This document shows, piece after piece, positions 1 through 10,584 of a DNA stretch of 64,000 nucleotides; position 1 is the first letter of the stretch; the number at the start of each line of letters is the position of its first letter. A program made the translations under genes and the position numbers. The notes beneath the pieces were generated by a model. It was not told the origin of the DNA, did no database searches, and was given only the letters and a program-made list of their open reading frames with translations. This DNA comes from Halarcobacter bivalviorum (GTDB lineage Bacteria > Campylobacterota > Campylobacteria > Campylobacterales > Arcobacteraceae): assembly GCF_003346815.1 (NCBI RefSeq), contig NZ_CP031217.1, positions 992,001-1,056,000 on the forward strand, read 5' to 3'.

Positions 1-1
1 T

Positions 2-3000
2 GGTGATATTATTGTTGATATTGACTCAAATGCAACTTCAAATGCTTTTTATGGTTTAGCTGGTGATGATACTATTACTGAAGGAGCAGGTTCTGATATT
101 GTAGAAGGTGGAGCTGGAAATGATTATATCTATGCTGGAACTGGTGATGATATCATTGATGGTGATGATAGTGATGTAGGAACACCAGATGGAACTTCAG
201 ATACTTTAGATTTTACAAAAGTATTAATCAATGATGATACAGGTGATACAAGAGTTGTAGATGCTGAAACTTATAATGGTGGTGATTTTACAGGTATAGA
301 GATTGACCTTTCAGATACTTCTTCTCAAAGAATTCATTCTGAATTTGGTACAGATACAATTTCAAATATAGAAAATGTAATTGGTACTGGAAAAGCAGAT
401 TATATAAAAGGTAATGATGCTGATAACTTAATAGAGGGTAGAAGTGGAAATGACTACCTTATAGGTTTAGATGGAGCTGATACTTTCAAAGGTGGAGATG
501 GACAAGATACTATTGATTTCTCTGCTGGGTCTCAAAATGTTGTAGTTGATATGACAAAAGAGCAGACTGTAGGAGATAGTAATTCTTATAGAGTTCAAGA
601 TGATGGTTATGGAAATAAAGAGTATATTGATGGAATTGAACATATTATAACTGGAAGTGGAGATGATACAGTTTATGGTGATGCACAAGGAAACTCTTTA
701 ATTACAGCAGCTGGTGATGATATCATTAGAGGTGGAGCAGGAAGCGATTATATTGATGGTGGAAGTGAAGGTGCAAATGGAGATACAGTTGATTTCTCTG
801 ATTTAAACTCTTCTGTTACTGTAACATTAAATGGAACTGGCACTGGTTCTGCAATCTCAGGTGTTGATACTGATACTTTAGTAAATATAGAGAATGTAAT
901 TGGAACTTCTAAAGATGATATTATCACAGGTGATAATAGAAATAATACAATTATTGCAGGTGATGGTAATGATACTATCAAAGGTCTTGATGGAAAAGAT
1001 TATATTGATGGTGGAGCAGGACTTGATGATACAGTTGATTTCTCAGATGGTACACAAGAGATTAATATTGATTTAACACAAGCAGACCCAAATAATAGAG
1101 TTATTAATGATGGCTTTGGACATAGTGAATATCTTGATGGAATTGAGAATATTATTGGTACAAACTCTGCGGATACAATTATTGGAGATAGTGCTGATAA
1201 TGAATTCTTTGGTGGACAATCAGATGATACTCTTTATGGAAATGCAGGAGATGATACTTTAGTAGGTGGTACAGGAGCAGATACATTTAGAGCTGGTGCT
1301 GGAAATGATATTATCTATGGAAATGAACAAAATAGTTCAAGTTTTGATGCTTCAAGAGATGTTATTGATTACTCTGATGTAAATGTTGATATGACAATAA
1401 ATCTTCAAGCAAATCAAGCAAATGGAGTAGGACAAGGTGTAGATACTCTTTATGATATTCAAGATGTATTAGGTTCAAGTGCAAATGATAAGATTACAGG
1501 AAAAACAGGAGAAGTAAACTCACTATTTGGACAAGATGGAGATGACACTTTCCATGCAACATTAGATGGAGATTTCATTTATGGAGGAAGTGTAAATACT
1601 GGAACTCATACTGATAGTGGGAATGATACTGTTGATTATAGTGCAATTGATTCAAATGATGGTAGGGCTATAAATGTAGACTTATCAAGGGATGATAATG
1701 ATGCTACAACTAATAATGAACAAGAAGTTCAACTAGTAGGTGATAATACTAAATTTGATAATTTAGAAGGAATTGAGAATATTATTGGTACTCAAAATGA
1801 TGATATTATCAAAGGAAGTGATATTGCAACAGAAATAAACACTTTAGATGGAAATAAAGGTGATGATACATTCTACTCTTCAAATGGAAAAGATAGTTTC
1901 ATCGGTGGAGAAGGAGTTGATACTTTAGATTTCTCTACAAATGGAAATGTAAGTGTAAATGTTGATTTAGACCAAGATAAAACTATAGATGATGGATTTG
2001 GTTATGAAGATTATATTGCAAATGATATTGAAGTAATAATCGGTAGTACAAATAATGATATTATCAAAGGGGATAGTGCAAATAATACACTTATAGGAAA
2101 TAGTGGTGATGACTCTATTTCTGGTGGAAGTGGAGATGATAATATTCAAGGTGGTATAGGAGCAGATACTCTTAAAGGAGATGAAGGAGCAGATACTATT
2201 TTAGGTGGAGCTGATGGAGACTTCATTTATGGTGGAGAAGGTAATGACATCTTAAATGGTGAAGCAGGTGATGATACTATCTATTTCGATAAAGGTAATG
2301 ATAATATTACTGGTGGAACAGGAGCTGATACTTTAACTTATGAAGAACAGATAATTACAAGCTCTGGAATTACTGTAAATCTTGAAGCAAATAGTGGTCA
2401 AATTGATGTGGGAGCTGATGGCTTAGATACCTTAACAGACCATATAGAAACTATTATTGGTACAGGAGTTGCTGATAACTTTAATGGATATACAGGTTCA
2501 GATGCAGGAGATTATGTAGATACATTTAAAGGCTTAGAAGGAAGAGATACTTTTAGTGGTGGAAAAGGAAATGACTATTTAGATGGTGGATATGATAAAG
2601 ATACTCTAATTTTCACAAATGCTCAACATGGAGTAGATGTAGATTTAAGTGTTACACAAAATTTAGCAGATGAAAATAGTTATGCCGTTCAAGATGATGG
2701 TTTTGGATATAAAGATTATGTATTAAATATTGAAGATATTATTGGAACTAATTATGCTGATACTTTAGGTGGAGATTCAAATGATAACTCAATAGATGCA
2801 GGAGAAGGAGATGATACTTTACTTCTTTCATCTGGTTTAGATACCTTAAATGGAAATAATGGTTCAGACTGGATATCTTTAGAGAATAATCAAGTAAATA
2901 TTGATTTATTAAATAATACACACACTTATGCAGTTAATGATAATACAACAATCCAAAATATAGAAAATATAATTGATTCAACAACAAGTACAGCTACAAG

Positions 3001-5560
3001 ATATATGTGGGGTACACATGGAGCAAATACTTTTATTGCTTATGATGGGGCTGATAGATTATATGGTAGAGATGGCGATGATTTATATGATGGGGGTGCT
3101 GGAAATGATATTATCTATTCAAATGAAAGAACAGCTTCAAATCAAATAGGAACAGGAATAGATACTATTATTGGTGGAAGTGGAAATGATATTTTAGAGC
3201 TTCGAAATGATATAGCAGGAGGAGTAAGTTCTAAAATTATTCTGCAAGATGTTTCTATAGATACAAACTTCGATTTTGTAGGAGATACAAACTTAACAGC
3301 TACTACAACTACTATAAATTTATCTGGTTTAGATAGTTATTCAGGAGATCAAACTTTTGTAGAGATTACTGATGCTACAGGAAATACAGACTATCTTTAT
3401 GTTAATGCTTCTGGAAATACAGATATAGAAGAGTTTAGATTAGGAACTGCAAGTGATACTTTTGTAGGAGATGAAGCTTCTAATATTGTAAATGCTTATG
3501 AAGGAAATGACACTATTCTAGGAATGGGTGGAGATGACATAATCAATGGACATAATGGAAATGATAAGCTTTATGGTGGAACAGGTAATGATATAATTAA
3601 TGGTGGAAATGACCAGGATACTATTGTGGGTGGACTAGGAAACGATGTAATCAACGGTGGAAGTGGAAATGATATCATCTATGATGATGAAGGTATAGAC
3701 TCTATTGATGGAGATGGTGGAAGTGACACAATTATCTTTAAAGATGGAGGAAATGGAATCTCTATAGATTTAACTGCAACTACAAATAATGCTACAGATT
3801 CATATGGAAATCTTCAAAATGTAAGAGAGATTGAAAATGTAACTTCAACAGATTATGAAGATACTATTACAACAAATAGCTCTACAAATGTTATAAAAGC
3901 TGGAAATGCTAATGATACTATTTTTGGTTCAGTTGGAGATGATAATATAAATGGAGAAGGTGGAATAGACCTTTTAGATTATTCAAACTTAAATGGTGGT
4001 AATGGAGTTATTTTACAACTTGGAGATAATGCAAGAATAGGACTTGATAATCAAACAATCACTAGTATAGAAAATGCTAGAGGAAGCCAATATGATGATG
4101 AAATAATAGGAGACTCTGGTGTAAATACTCTATGGGGAGGAGACTCTAATGATACTTTAGATGGAGGAGCTTCTAACGATACTCTTTATGGAGATGATGG
4201 AGATGATACTTTAATAGGTGGAATAGGTGTTGACTACTTATATGGAGGAACAAATAGTGCTTATACAGATGGAAGTACACACACAGGAGATACTGCTGAT
4301 TATACTGATATAGGTAATAAAGTAGTTATTAACCTTGATGAATCAGGAAATGCAATAGCTTCAATCTCTAATGGAAATGATAGATTATTTGAAATTGAAA
4401 ACTTAACTGGAAGTGCAGTTGGAGATGAACTGTCTGGTAATAGTAGTGCAAATACTCTATTAGGAAATGCCGGAAATGATACTTTAAATGGTGAGGCAGG
4501 AAACGATTATATTGATGGTGGAGCTGATGATGATACTATTACTGGTGGAGTAGGAAATGATACTTTAAGAGGAAGCACTGGAAATGATGTTTTTGTTGCT
4601 TCTACAAATGATGGAGATGATAATATTGATGGTGGAGATGACATTGATATTGTTGATTATAGTAGTGTAACAGGACCTTTAGATGTAACTTTAAATGCAG
4701 CAGGAGGAACTGACAGTCTTATTACAATTGCAGGAAATGATACTCTTTTAAATATTGAAGGTTTTATTGGTACTTCTTCAAATGATAATATGGTTGGTAA
4801 TGACGAAAACAATGTATTTGAAGGAAGAGCTGGTTCTGATACTTTAATTGGAAATGCAGGAGATGATACTTTACTTGGTGGAGATGGAGATGATACTCTA
4901 AGTGGTGGAACTGGAAATGACATTATTGATGGTGGAAATGATGGAGCAAATGGTGACTGGGTAGATTACTCAGGAAGTACAAATGCCATTAATATCAATC
5001 TTAGAGCTGATGCAGATCATGCAACAGGAGAAGGTGTTGACCAAATAAGATATATTGAGAATATTGATGTTTCAAATAATCAAAATGGGAATATTGTACA
5101 AGGGGATGCTAATGATAATATCTTTAAAGCAGGAACTGGAATAGAAGATACACTATCTTATGATGGCTCTACTATAAGTGTTACAATAGATTTAGATGCA
5201 GGAACTGTAAGTGGAGATGGGGATGATACTTTTTCAGAATTTGAAAGACTTATTGGTTCAAATCAAGGGGATATTTTAATAAATGACTCTGTAAAGGATG
5301 ATACAATATTTGAATTATTTGATGGAAAAGGTGGTATTGATACTGCTGATTATTCTGCTTCAACACAAAATATTACAGTTGATGTAAATGGAAATAGTTC
5401 TGCAACTTTAACTGTTGGTGCAGCTGATGATAGTTTAACTAATGTAGAGATTATCAAAACTGGTTTAGGAGATGATACTTTTGTTGTAACATCAACAAGT
5501 GGACTTAATACTTTAGATGCAGGAAATGGAACAGATACTTTACAATTAAGTGGTAACTTA
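2..5560 (+). repeat. Array of RTX nonapeptide modules
   Basis: About 15 long modules of roughly 90-130 codons repeat here. Each has a short RTX block, then a VDFS-type strand, then an IENIIGT/IENVIGT-type line running into DDxIxGD. Spacing and sequence vary, so the copies are diverged rather than recent duplications. Boundaries are approximate. Confidence 0.8.
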
Positions 5561-8500
5561 GATCTATCTTCTGTAACACTTTTAAACTTTGAAAATATTG
5601 TAGTAGCAACTGGTGATACTCTAACTTTAAGTGCAAAAGATTTAGATAACCAAACTTTAAATATTGAACTTCAAGGTAATGCAAATTTAATTATTGAAGG
5701 TACATTAAACAATGCAGATTTTGATTTTGATAATATAACTATAAATAAAACTGGAACTGCAAATGGTCTTGTTACTTTAGAGTTAGATAGCACTATTAAT
5801 TTAACATCAAAAAATATAAATGGTACAAATAATATTTTAGATGTAATTTCAGTTAATAGTGGAACAACAACTATTTTAGAATCACAAGCTACAACTTTAG
5901 ATGAGGTAAATGGAACAGGAAGTGTTATTGTAGAAGTTAGTGCAAATAGCTCAAGTGATTTTGATGGGATTTTAAAACTGACAAATCCAGCAAATGAGAC
6001 TATTAAGTTTACAGGAAGTTCTACTTTCACAGGAAGTTTTGGAGACTCTAATGTTGAGGTTGGTACAGGGTTTACTTTAACAACAGCAATTGATAAACTT
6101 GATTTAATAGAGGTTTCGGGTGCTGGAAATATTGTAGCAACAGGAAGTTCTACTACAGTTGATTTAAGTGGAGTATCAAATAATATCTCTTTTGATGGAG
6201 CTGTAACCTTAGGAAATAACAAAGTAAGCCAAGGAGATATTGCTTTAGGAAATAGTGCAAATCTTACAATTGAAGATGCACTAGATATTAGTTCAAAAAC
6301 AATAACTGGAACAGGTATTTTAAATTTACAAGGTGGTGGAACAGTTGATTTATCTAATATAAATATCTCTACTTTAACGGGTAACTTTACAACAGCTACA
6401 ACATTAAATGGATTATATATTGATATTGATGCTTCAGCTTCAAGTGCAAATATTACAATAAATGCACAAAATAGTGTTTCATCTATTCAAACTGGAAGTG
6501 GTAATGATATTATCAATACTGCAAATGGTTCAACAGATATTGATGGTGGAAGTGGAAATGATACTGTAGTTTATACTGCAAATACTACTTTAACAGGAAC
6601 ATTAACTTCTATTGAAACAATTACAATCAATGGAAGCAACTTAACTTCAAATGTTTCAAATGTTTCAGGTGCTACTGTAAATGGAACTGGAACTTTAACT
6701 ATCAACTCAGCTGGAACATTAGATGCAAGTAATATTTCAAACAATTTAATTCTTAATTCTAGTATTACACTAAGTGATGCAGGAATAGGAAATATTACTG
6801 TAAATGCTGGACAAACTTTAACAGCAGATGCAAGTGTTTTAAATGGGCTTACAATTAATGGAGCTGGAAATGTAGTAGTAACTGGAACAGCAACAAGTTT
6901 TGATTTAACTAATATTTCAAATGATATTACTATTAATGGAGATATTTCAATAGATAATGCTACTGATGTAAGTGATAAAACAATTGATGGAACAGGGACT
7001 TTAACTCTTAAAGGAGCAGGAACTGTAGATTTAGGAAATATTACAGTTTCGACTTTAAATGGTGATTTTGATTCGTCAGCTACAACTTTACAAAATTTAG
7101 GTGTAAATTTAGATGCTTCTGCTTCATCTGCTAATATAGAAATACAAACAGCAGATGGAAGTTTAAACATCTCAACTGGAAGTGGAAATGACACTGTAGT
7201 TTATACTTCAAGTACAACTTTAACTGGTAATTTAACAAATGTAGAAAATATCTCTTTAAATAATGCCGTTATATTAACTACAACAATTGCAGCTCTTGGA
7301 ACTATCGCAGTTGCTGAAACAGGAATAGCAACAGTTCAAATAACAGATGCAAGTGGAAGTTTAAATTTAAGTAATATCTCTACAAATATAATTCTTGATG
7401 GAAGTGTTACTGTAACTTCTTTACATGCTTCTGTTGGAACTATTACTACAACTGCATCAAAAACAATTAGTGTAGATGCTGATGTAATCTCTTCTAAAAC
7501 AGTAATTGGAAATGGTATTGTTGATATTACAAGTGGGTCTGCTTCTTTAATTGATTTATCAAATATTTCAAATGATATAAAAGTAAGTAGTGATTTCGAA
7601 ATTAGTTCAGTAAATAATAGTTCAAACTCTATTGAAATTACAGCTTCAAATACTTTAAGTGCTAATGCAACTTTAATTAATGGACATACAATTAATGGTA
7701 GTGGTACTTTAGCTTTAGATGGAGCAGGAGGGGTAATTGATATGTCAAATATCAGCTCTGTAAATTTAACAGCAGATATGACAGGAAATACTACTTTTAA
7801 TAACTTAGGTATAGATATAAATGCTTCTAGTTCAACTGGAAATATCACTATAAATGAAACAGCAGGTAATAATCTATCTATAACTACTGGAAGTGGAAAT
7901 GATACTGTTAATTTAAGTAATGGAAATGATAGTGTTGAGTTAGGCGAGGGAAGTGATAGAGTTAATATCTCTCATACAAATCTTGATATAAATGATAATA
8001 TTACAGATAGTGGAACAGTAGGAACAGATACTCTAAATATAACAAGTTCTGGAAATATTGATTCTGCAAATTTAATTGATGTTAGTGGTTTTGAAAATCT
8101 TAATTTATATAGTGGAGATGATAATATCTCTTTTGATAATCTAACAGAGTTTAATAACTTTATCAATGAGTTTACTGATATTGTTGATTCAGGAGGAAAT
8201 GATACTTTATCATTTGGAAGTAGTTCTATCTCAGGAGATTTGGATTTTAGTAAATTAAGTGAGTTTGAGAACTTAAATCTTTCATCAAATGATGACAATA
8301 TTACTTTAAGTGGGGATGAACCTTCAAATATAAATGGAGGTGCAGGAAATGATAATTTCACTTTAGACTTTGCAAATATTGATAACTTCACTATTGATGG
8401 TGGAAGTGATACTACAGCGGATAGAGTTTCTTTAACTGGAACAACTCAAAATATTACAAGTGATACAGTATTTGGTCATGCAAATTCATTTACAAATATG

Positions 8501-8764
8501 GAAGAGATAGACTTTACAAACTTAAACTTAGATGGAACAGCTGGAAGTGCAGAGTTTGAGTTAACAGCAGATTTACTTAACTCTTGGGCTGGCGATAGTT
8601 CAACAAGTCTGAAACTTATTTTAGATGCAGATGATGCTTCTAAATTAAAATTTACTGATTCAAGTAATACAGTGCAAGGTGATGGAGCAAGTTCAATAAG
8701 TGCAGGAACATATACCTTAAATGATAATGGTACAACCGTAACATTAGATATTGAAATTCAATAA
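2..8764 (+). CDS. Giant RTX (calcium-binding repeat) secreted protein, 5' end outside window
   Basis: The frame is open from base 2, so the start lies upstream; about 2,920 codons are visible. The first roughly 1,800 visible residues hold many glycine/aspartate nonapeptides of the form GGxGxDxIx (for example GNAGDDTLVGGTGADTF), which in RTX proteins bind Ca2+ after export. They sit in longer modules that recur with an [IV]EN[IV]IGT...D motif. The last 900 or so residues have few nonapeptides and consist of Thr/Ser/Asn-rich beta-solenoid-like repeats (TGSGNDTVVYT, NGTGTLT). No Cys is evident. The C-terminus (TYTLNDNGTTVTLDIEIQ) resembles an uncleaved type I secretion signal. The ABC exporter, HlyD adaptor and TolC-like protein follow directly, so it is the likely substrate. 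Size and the LapD-like neighbour favour an adhesin over a toxin; no catalytic domain was recognised. The N-terminal retention module expected of LapA-type adhesins cannot be assessed. Confidence 0.93.
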   Translation, partial: GDIIVDIDSNATSNAFYGLAGDDTITEGAGSDIVEGGAGNDYIYAGTGDDIIDGDDSDVGTPDGTSDTLDFTKVLINDDTGDTRVVDAETYNGGDFTGIEIDLSDTSSQRIHSEFGTDTISNIENVIGTGKADYIKGNDADNLIEGRSGNDYLIGLDGADTFKGGDGQDTIDFSAGSQNVVVDMTKEQTVGDSNSYRVQDDGYGNKEYIDGIEHIITGSGDDTVYGDAQGNSLITAAGDDIIRGGAGSDYIDGGSEGANGDTVDFSDLNSSVTVTLNGTGTGSAISGVDTDTLVNIENVIGTSKDDIITGDNRNNTIIAGDGNDTIKGLDGKDYIDGGAGLDDTVDFSDGTQEINIDLTQADPNNRVINDGFGHSEYLDGIENIIGTNSADTIIGDSADNEFFGGQSDDTLYGNAGDDTLVGGTGADTFRAGAGNDIIYGNEQNSSSFDASRDVIDYSDVNVDMTINLQANQANGVGQGVDTLYDIQDVLGSSANDKITGKTGEVNSLFGQDGDDTFHATLDGDFIYGGSVNTGTHTDSGNDTVDYSAIDSNDGRAINVDLSRDDNDATTNNEQEVQLVGDNTKFDNLEGIENIIGTQNDDIIKGSDIATEINTLDGNKGDDTFYSSNGKDSFIGGEGVDTLDFSTNGNVSVNVDLDQDKTIDDGFGYEDYIANDIEVIIGSTNNDIIKGDSANNTLIGNSGDDSISGGSGDDNIQGGIGADTLKGDEGADTILGGADGDFIYGGEGNDILNGEAGDDTIYFDKGNDNITGGTGADTLTYEEQIITSSGITVNLEANSGQIDVGADGLDTLTDHIETIIGTGVADNFNGYTGSDAGDYVDTFKGLEGRDTFSGGKGNDYLDGGYDKDTLIFTNAQHGVDVDLSVTQNLADENSYAVQDDGFGYKDYVLNIEDIIGTNYADTLGGDSNDNSIDAGEGDDTLLLSSGLDTLNGNNGSDWISLENNQVNIDLLNNTHTYAVNDNTTIQNIENIIDSTTSTATRYMWGTHGANTFIAYDGADRLYGRDGDDLYDGGAGNDIIYSNERTASNQIGTGIDTIIGGSGNDILELRNDIAGGVSSKIILQDVSIDTNFDFVGDTNLTATTTTINLSGLDSYSGDQTFVEITDATGNTDYLYVNASGNTDIEEFRLGTASDTFVGDEASNIVNAYEGNDTILGMGGDDIINGHNGNDKLYGGTGNDIINGGNDQDTIVGGLGNDVINGGSGNDIIYDDEGIDSIDGDGGSDTIIFKDGGNGISIDLTATTNNATDSYGNLQNVREIENVTSTDYEDTITTNSSTNVIKAGNANDTIFGSVGDDNINGEGGIDLLDYSNLNGGNGVILQLGDNARIGLDNQTITSIENARGSQYDDEIIGDSGVNTLWGGDSNDTLDGGASNDTLYGDDGDDTLIGGIGVDYLYGGTNSAYTDGSTHTGDTADYTDIGNKVVINLDESGNAIASISNGNDRLFEIENLTGSAVGDELSGNSSANTLLGNAGNDTLNGEAGNDYIDGGADDDTITGGVGNDTLRGSTGNDVFVASTNDGDDNIDGGDDIDIVDYSSVTGPLDVTLNAAGGTDSLITIAGNDTLLNIEGFIGTSSNDNMVGNDENNVFEGRAGSDTLIGNAGDDTLLGGDGDDTLSGGTGNDIIDGGNDGANGDWVDYSGSTNAININLRADADHATGEGVDQIRYIENIDVSNNQNGNIVQGDANDNIFKAGTGIEDTLSYDGSTISVTIDLDAGTVSGDGDDTFSEFERLIGSNQGDILINDSVKDDTIFELFDGKGGIDTADYSASTQNITVDVNGNSSATLTVGAADDSLTNVEIIKTGLGDDTFVVTSTSGLNTLDAGNGTDTLQLSGNLDLSSVTLLNFENIVVATGDTLTLSAKDLDNQTLNIELQGNANLIIEGTLNNADFDFDNITINKTGTANGLVTLELDSTINLTSKNINGTNNILDVISVNSGTTTILESQATTLDEVNGTGSVIVEVSANSSSDFDGILKLTNPANETIKFTGSSTFTGSFGDSNVEVGTGFTLTTAIDKLDLIEVSGAGNIVATGSSTTVDLSGVSNNISFDGAVTLGNNKVSQGDIALGNSANLTIEDALDISSKTITGTGILNLQGGGTVDLSNINISTLTGNFTTATTLNGLYIDIDASASSANITINAQNSVSSIQTGSGNDIINTANGSTDIDGGSGNDTVVYTANTTLTGTLTSIETITINGSNLTSNVSNVSGATVNGTGTLTINSAGTLDASNISNNLILNSSITLSDAGIGNITVNAGQTLTADASVLNGLTINGAGNVVVTGTATSFDLTNISNDITINGDISIDNATDVSDKTIDGTGTLTLKGAGTVDLGNITVSTLNGDFDSSATTLQNLGVNLDASASSANIEIQTADGSLNISTGSGNDTVVYTSSTTLTGNLTNVENISLNNAVILTTTIAALGTIAVAETGIATVQITDASGSLNLSNISTNIILDGSVTVTSLHASVGTITTTASKTISVDADVISSKTVIGNGIVDITSGSASLIDLSNISNDIKVSSDFEISSVNNSSNSIEITASNTLSANATLINGHTINGSGTLALDGAGGVIDMSNISSVNLTADMTGNTTFNNLGIDINASSSTGNITINETAGNNLSITTGSGNDTVNLSNGNDSVELGEGSDRVNISHTNLDINDNITDSGTVGTDTLNITSSGNIDSANLIDVSGFENLNLYSGDDNISFDNLTEFNNFINEFTDIVDSGGNDTLSFGSSSISGDLDFSKLSEFENLNLSSNDDNITLSGDEPSNINGGAGNDNFTLDFANIDNFTIDGGSDTTADRVSLTGTTQNITSDTVFGHANSFTNMEEIDFTNLNLDGTAGSAEFELTADLLNSWAGDSSTSLKLILDADDASKLKFTDSSNTVQGDGASSISAGTYTLNDNGTTVTLDIEIQ
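6420..7930 (+). repeat. Repeated beta-solenoid-like modules near the C-terminus of the RTX protein
   Basis: Three related blocks are visible, beginning near 6430, 7110 and 7820. Each has a DASASSANI-like or NASSSTGNI-like segment followed by TGSGND. Between them run NISNxI and NGxGTLT-like lines. Boundaries are approximate. The repeats suggest a stalk or fold-nucleation segment, not an enzyme. Confidence 0.6.
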
Positions 8765-8775
8765 ATAGGAATATT

Positions 8776-10572
8776 ATGAGCAAAAATGAAAATATAAAAG
8801 CATTATTAAAAAAAGCCTATGAAGCTTACTCTAAAAGTGATTTAGAATCTTCTAAAAATCACTATTTAGAGGTTTTAAAACTTGATGAAAAAAATAGTGA
8901 AGCCTTAGGTAATTTAGGAGTTATTTTTAAAGCTTTAGGAGAGAATAAAAAAGCCTATGATTATTATATTAAAGCTATAAATACAAATCCTAAAAATTCA
9001 ATGACATATAATAATCTTGGGAATCTCTTAAAAGATACAAAAAACTATAAAGCTGCTTTAAAAGTTTATGCTGATGGAATAAAAGTAAATCCAAAAAATT
9101 ATCATGCTTATAATAATATTGGAATGGTTTTTGAAAACCTAAATGATAATGAAAAAGCGATACAAGCTTATAAAGATGCAGTAAGAGTAAATCCAAAATT
9201 TGATAAAGCAGTAAATAATATAGGTGTAGTTTTATACAAACAAAAAAAGTATAAAGAGGCAATAGAGATATTTAAAATAGCCCTAAATATCAATCCTAAA
9301 TATGTAGAATTATTTGCAAATATTGGAGCTTGCTATAACAAATTAAAAATGTATGATGAAGCTATTGAAAACTTAGATAAAGCAATTGAATTAAATCCTA
9401 AAAATGCAGGTGCTTATACAAACTTAGGTAATGTATACAATAAACTAAAAGATTATAAAAAAGCAGCAAAACTTCATGAAAAGGCTATAGAACTTGACCC
9501 AAAAGGTGCAAATGCTTATAGTAATGTAGGAACTTCATACAAATATTTAGGTCAACTTTCAAAGGCAATTGATTCATATAAAAAAGCTATTGAGTTAAAT
9601 CCTACTTTTGAAAATGCACATTTTGACTTAGCAACAATTCTTTTAGGAAAAGGGGAGTTAAAAGAGGGTTTTAAAGAGTATGAGTATAGATTTAGAAAAG
9701 ATGAGATGAAAGGTCATATTCTAAATAATAGAGATATCTTTTCAAAGCCAATGTTTAAAGGAGATGAAGAGCTAAAGGGTAAAACTATTTTACTTCATTC
9801 AGAGCAAGGTTTTGGTGATTCAATTCAGTTAATAAGATTTTTACCACAATTTAAAGAGAAGTTTGGATGTAAAATTGCAGTTAAATGTAGAGACGAATTA
9901 AAAGAGCTATTTAAATGTATAGATGAAATTGATATTTTAAGACATAGAAGTGAGCCAACGCCTGCTTTTGACTATCATTTATCAATTATGAGTATACCTT
10001 ATATTTTGGGTATCTCTTCAACAAAAGAACTTATAACAAATACTCCATATCTTTTTGCTACAAAAGATAAAGATTTAGAAGTTAAAGAAGAAAAAGGAAA
10101 AATAAATATTGGTATTTGTTGGTCTGCCTCAACTACTTCAGAGAGTTATGAAGAGAGAGTTTTAGGACTTGAAAAGTTTTTACCAATAATAAATAGTGAT
10201 AAAGTAAATGTTTATAATCTTCAAATAGGAGAAGATAGAAAAGAGATTGAAAAATTAGGGTTACAAGATAAAATCATTGATTATAGTGATAAGTTAAAAG
10301 ATTTTTCAAAAACAGCATCTTTAGTAAAAGAGCTTGATTTAGTTATTTCTTCTGATACTTCAGTAGTACATCTTTGTGGAGCTCTTGATGTTCCAACTTG
10401 GGTATTAGTTCCAAAAGTTCCAGATTGGCGTTGGCAAAACAAAGGTGTAAATTCAACTTGGTATAAAAGTGTTAAAATTTTTAGACAGAAGAGTTTAGGG
10501 GTATGGGATAACGTATTTCAGTCTGTTTATGATAAACTATTTTCGAATTTTAAGATAAAAATAAAAAAATAA
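8776..10572 (+). CDS. TPR protein with C-terminal GT9/GT41-like glycosyltransferase domain
   Basis: Residues about 5-320 are tandem tetratricopeptide repeats (YNNLGNLLKDTKNYKAAL and similar, at least eight copies). Residues about 338-590 resemble heptosyltransferase/O-GlcNAc-transferase-type domains: a QGFGDSIQLIRFLP motif near 345, an SSDTSVVHLCGAL motif, and a WRWQ...STWY...FRQ...GVW tail typical of TPR-glycosyltransferase fusions. There is no signal peptide or membrane segment, so it should act in the cytoplasm. It starts 11 nt after the RTX stop, with AGGAA upstream of the ATG, and precedes the exporter genes. The inferred role is O-glycosylation of the RTX protein before export. The fold assignment is fairly secure; substrate and sugar donor are unknown. 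Confidence 0.8.
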   Translation: MSKNENIKALLKKAYEAYSKSDLESSKNHYLEVLKLDEKNSEALGNLGVIFKALGENKKAYDYYIKAINTNPKNSMTYNNLGNLLKDTKNYKAALKVYADGIKVNPKNYHAYNNIGMVFENLNDNEKAIQAYKDAVRVNPKFDKAVNNIGVVLYKQKKYKEAIEIFKIALNINPKYVELFANIGACYNKLKMYDEAIENLDKAIELNPKNAGAYTNLGNVYNKLKDYKKAAKLHEKAIELDPKGANAYSNVGTSYKYLGQLSKAIDSYKKAIELNPTFENAHFDLATILLGKGELKEGFKEYEYRFRKDEMKGHILNNRDIFSKPMFKGDEELKGKTILLHSEQGFGDSIQLIRFLPQFKEKFGCKIAVKCRDELKELFKCIDEIDILRHRSEPTPAFDYHLSIMSIPYILGISSTKELITNTPYLFATKDKDLEVKEEKGKINIGICWSASTTSESYEERVLGLEKFLPIINSDKVNVYNLQIGEDRKEIEKLGLQDKIIDYSDKLKDFSKTASLVKELDLVISSDTSVVHLCGALDVPTWVLVPKVPDWRWQNKGVNSTWYKSVKIFRQKSLGVWDNVFQSVYDKLFSNFKIKIKK

Positions 10573-10584
10573 GATAGGAATTTC

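Noticed and set aside
467-8391. Minus-strand open frames inside the RTX gene
   Set aside because: Repetitive coding sequence on the plus strand leaves the opposite frames open; their products mirror the repeats and have no independent support.
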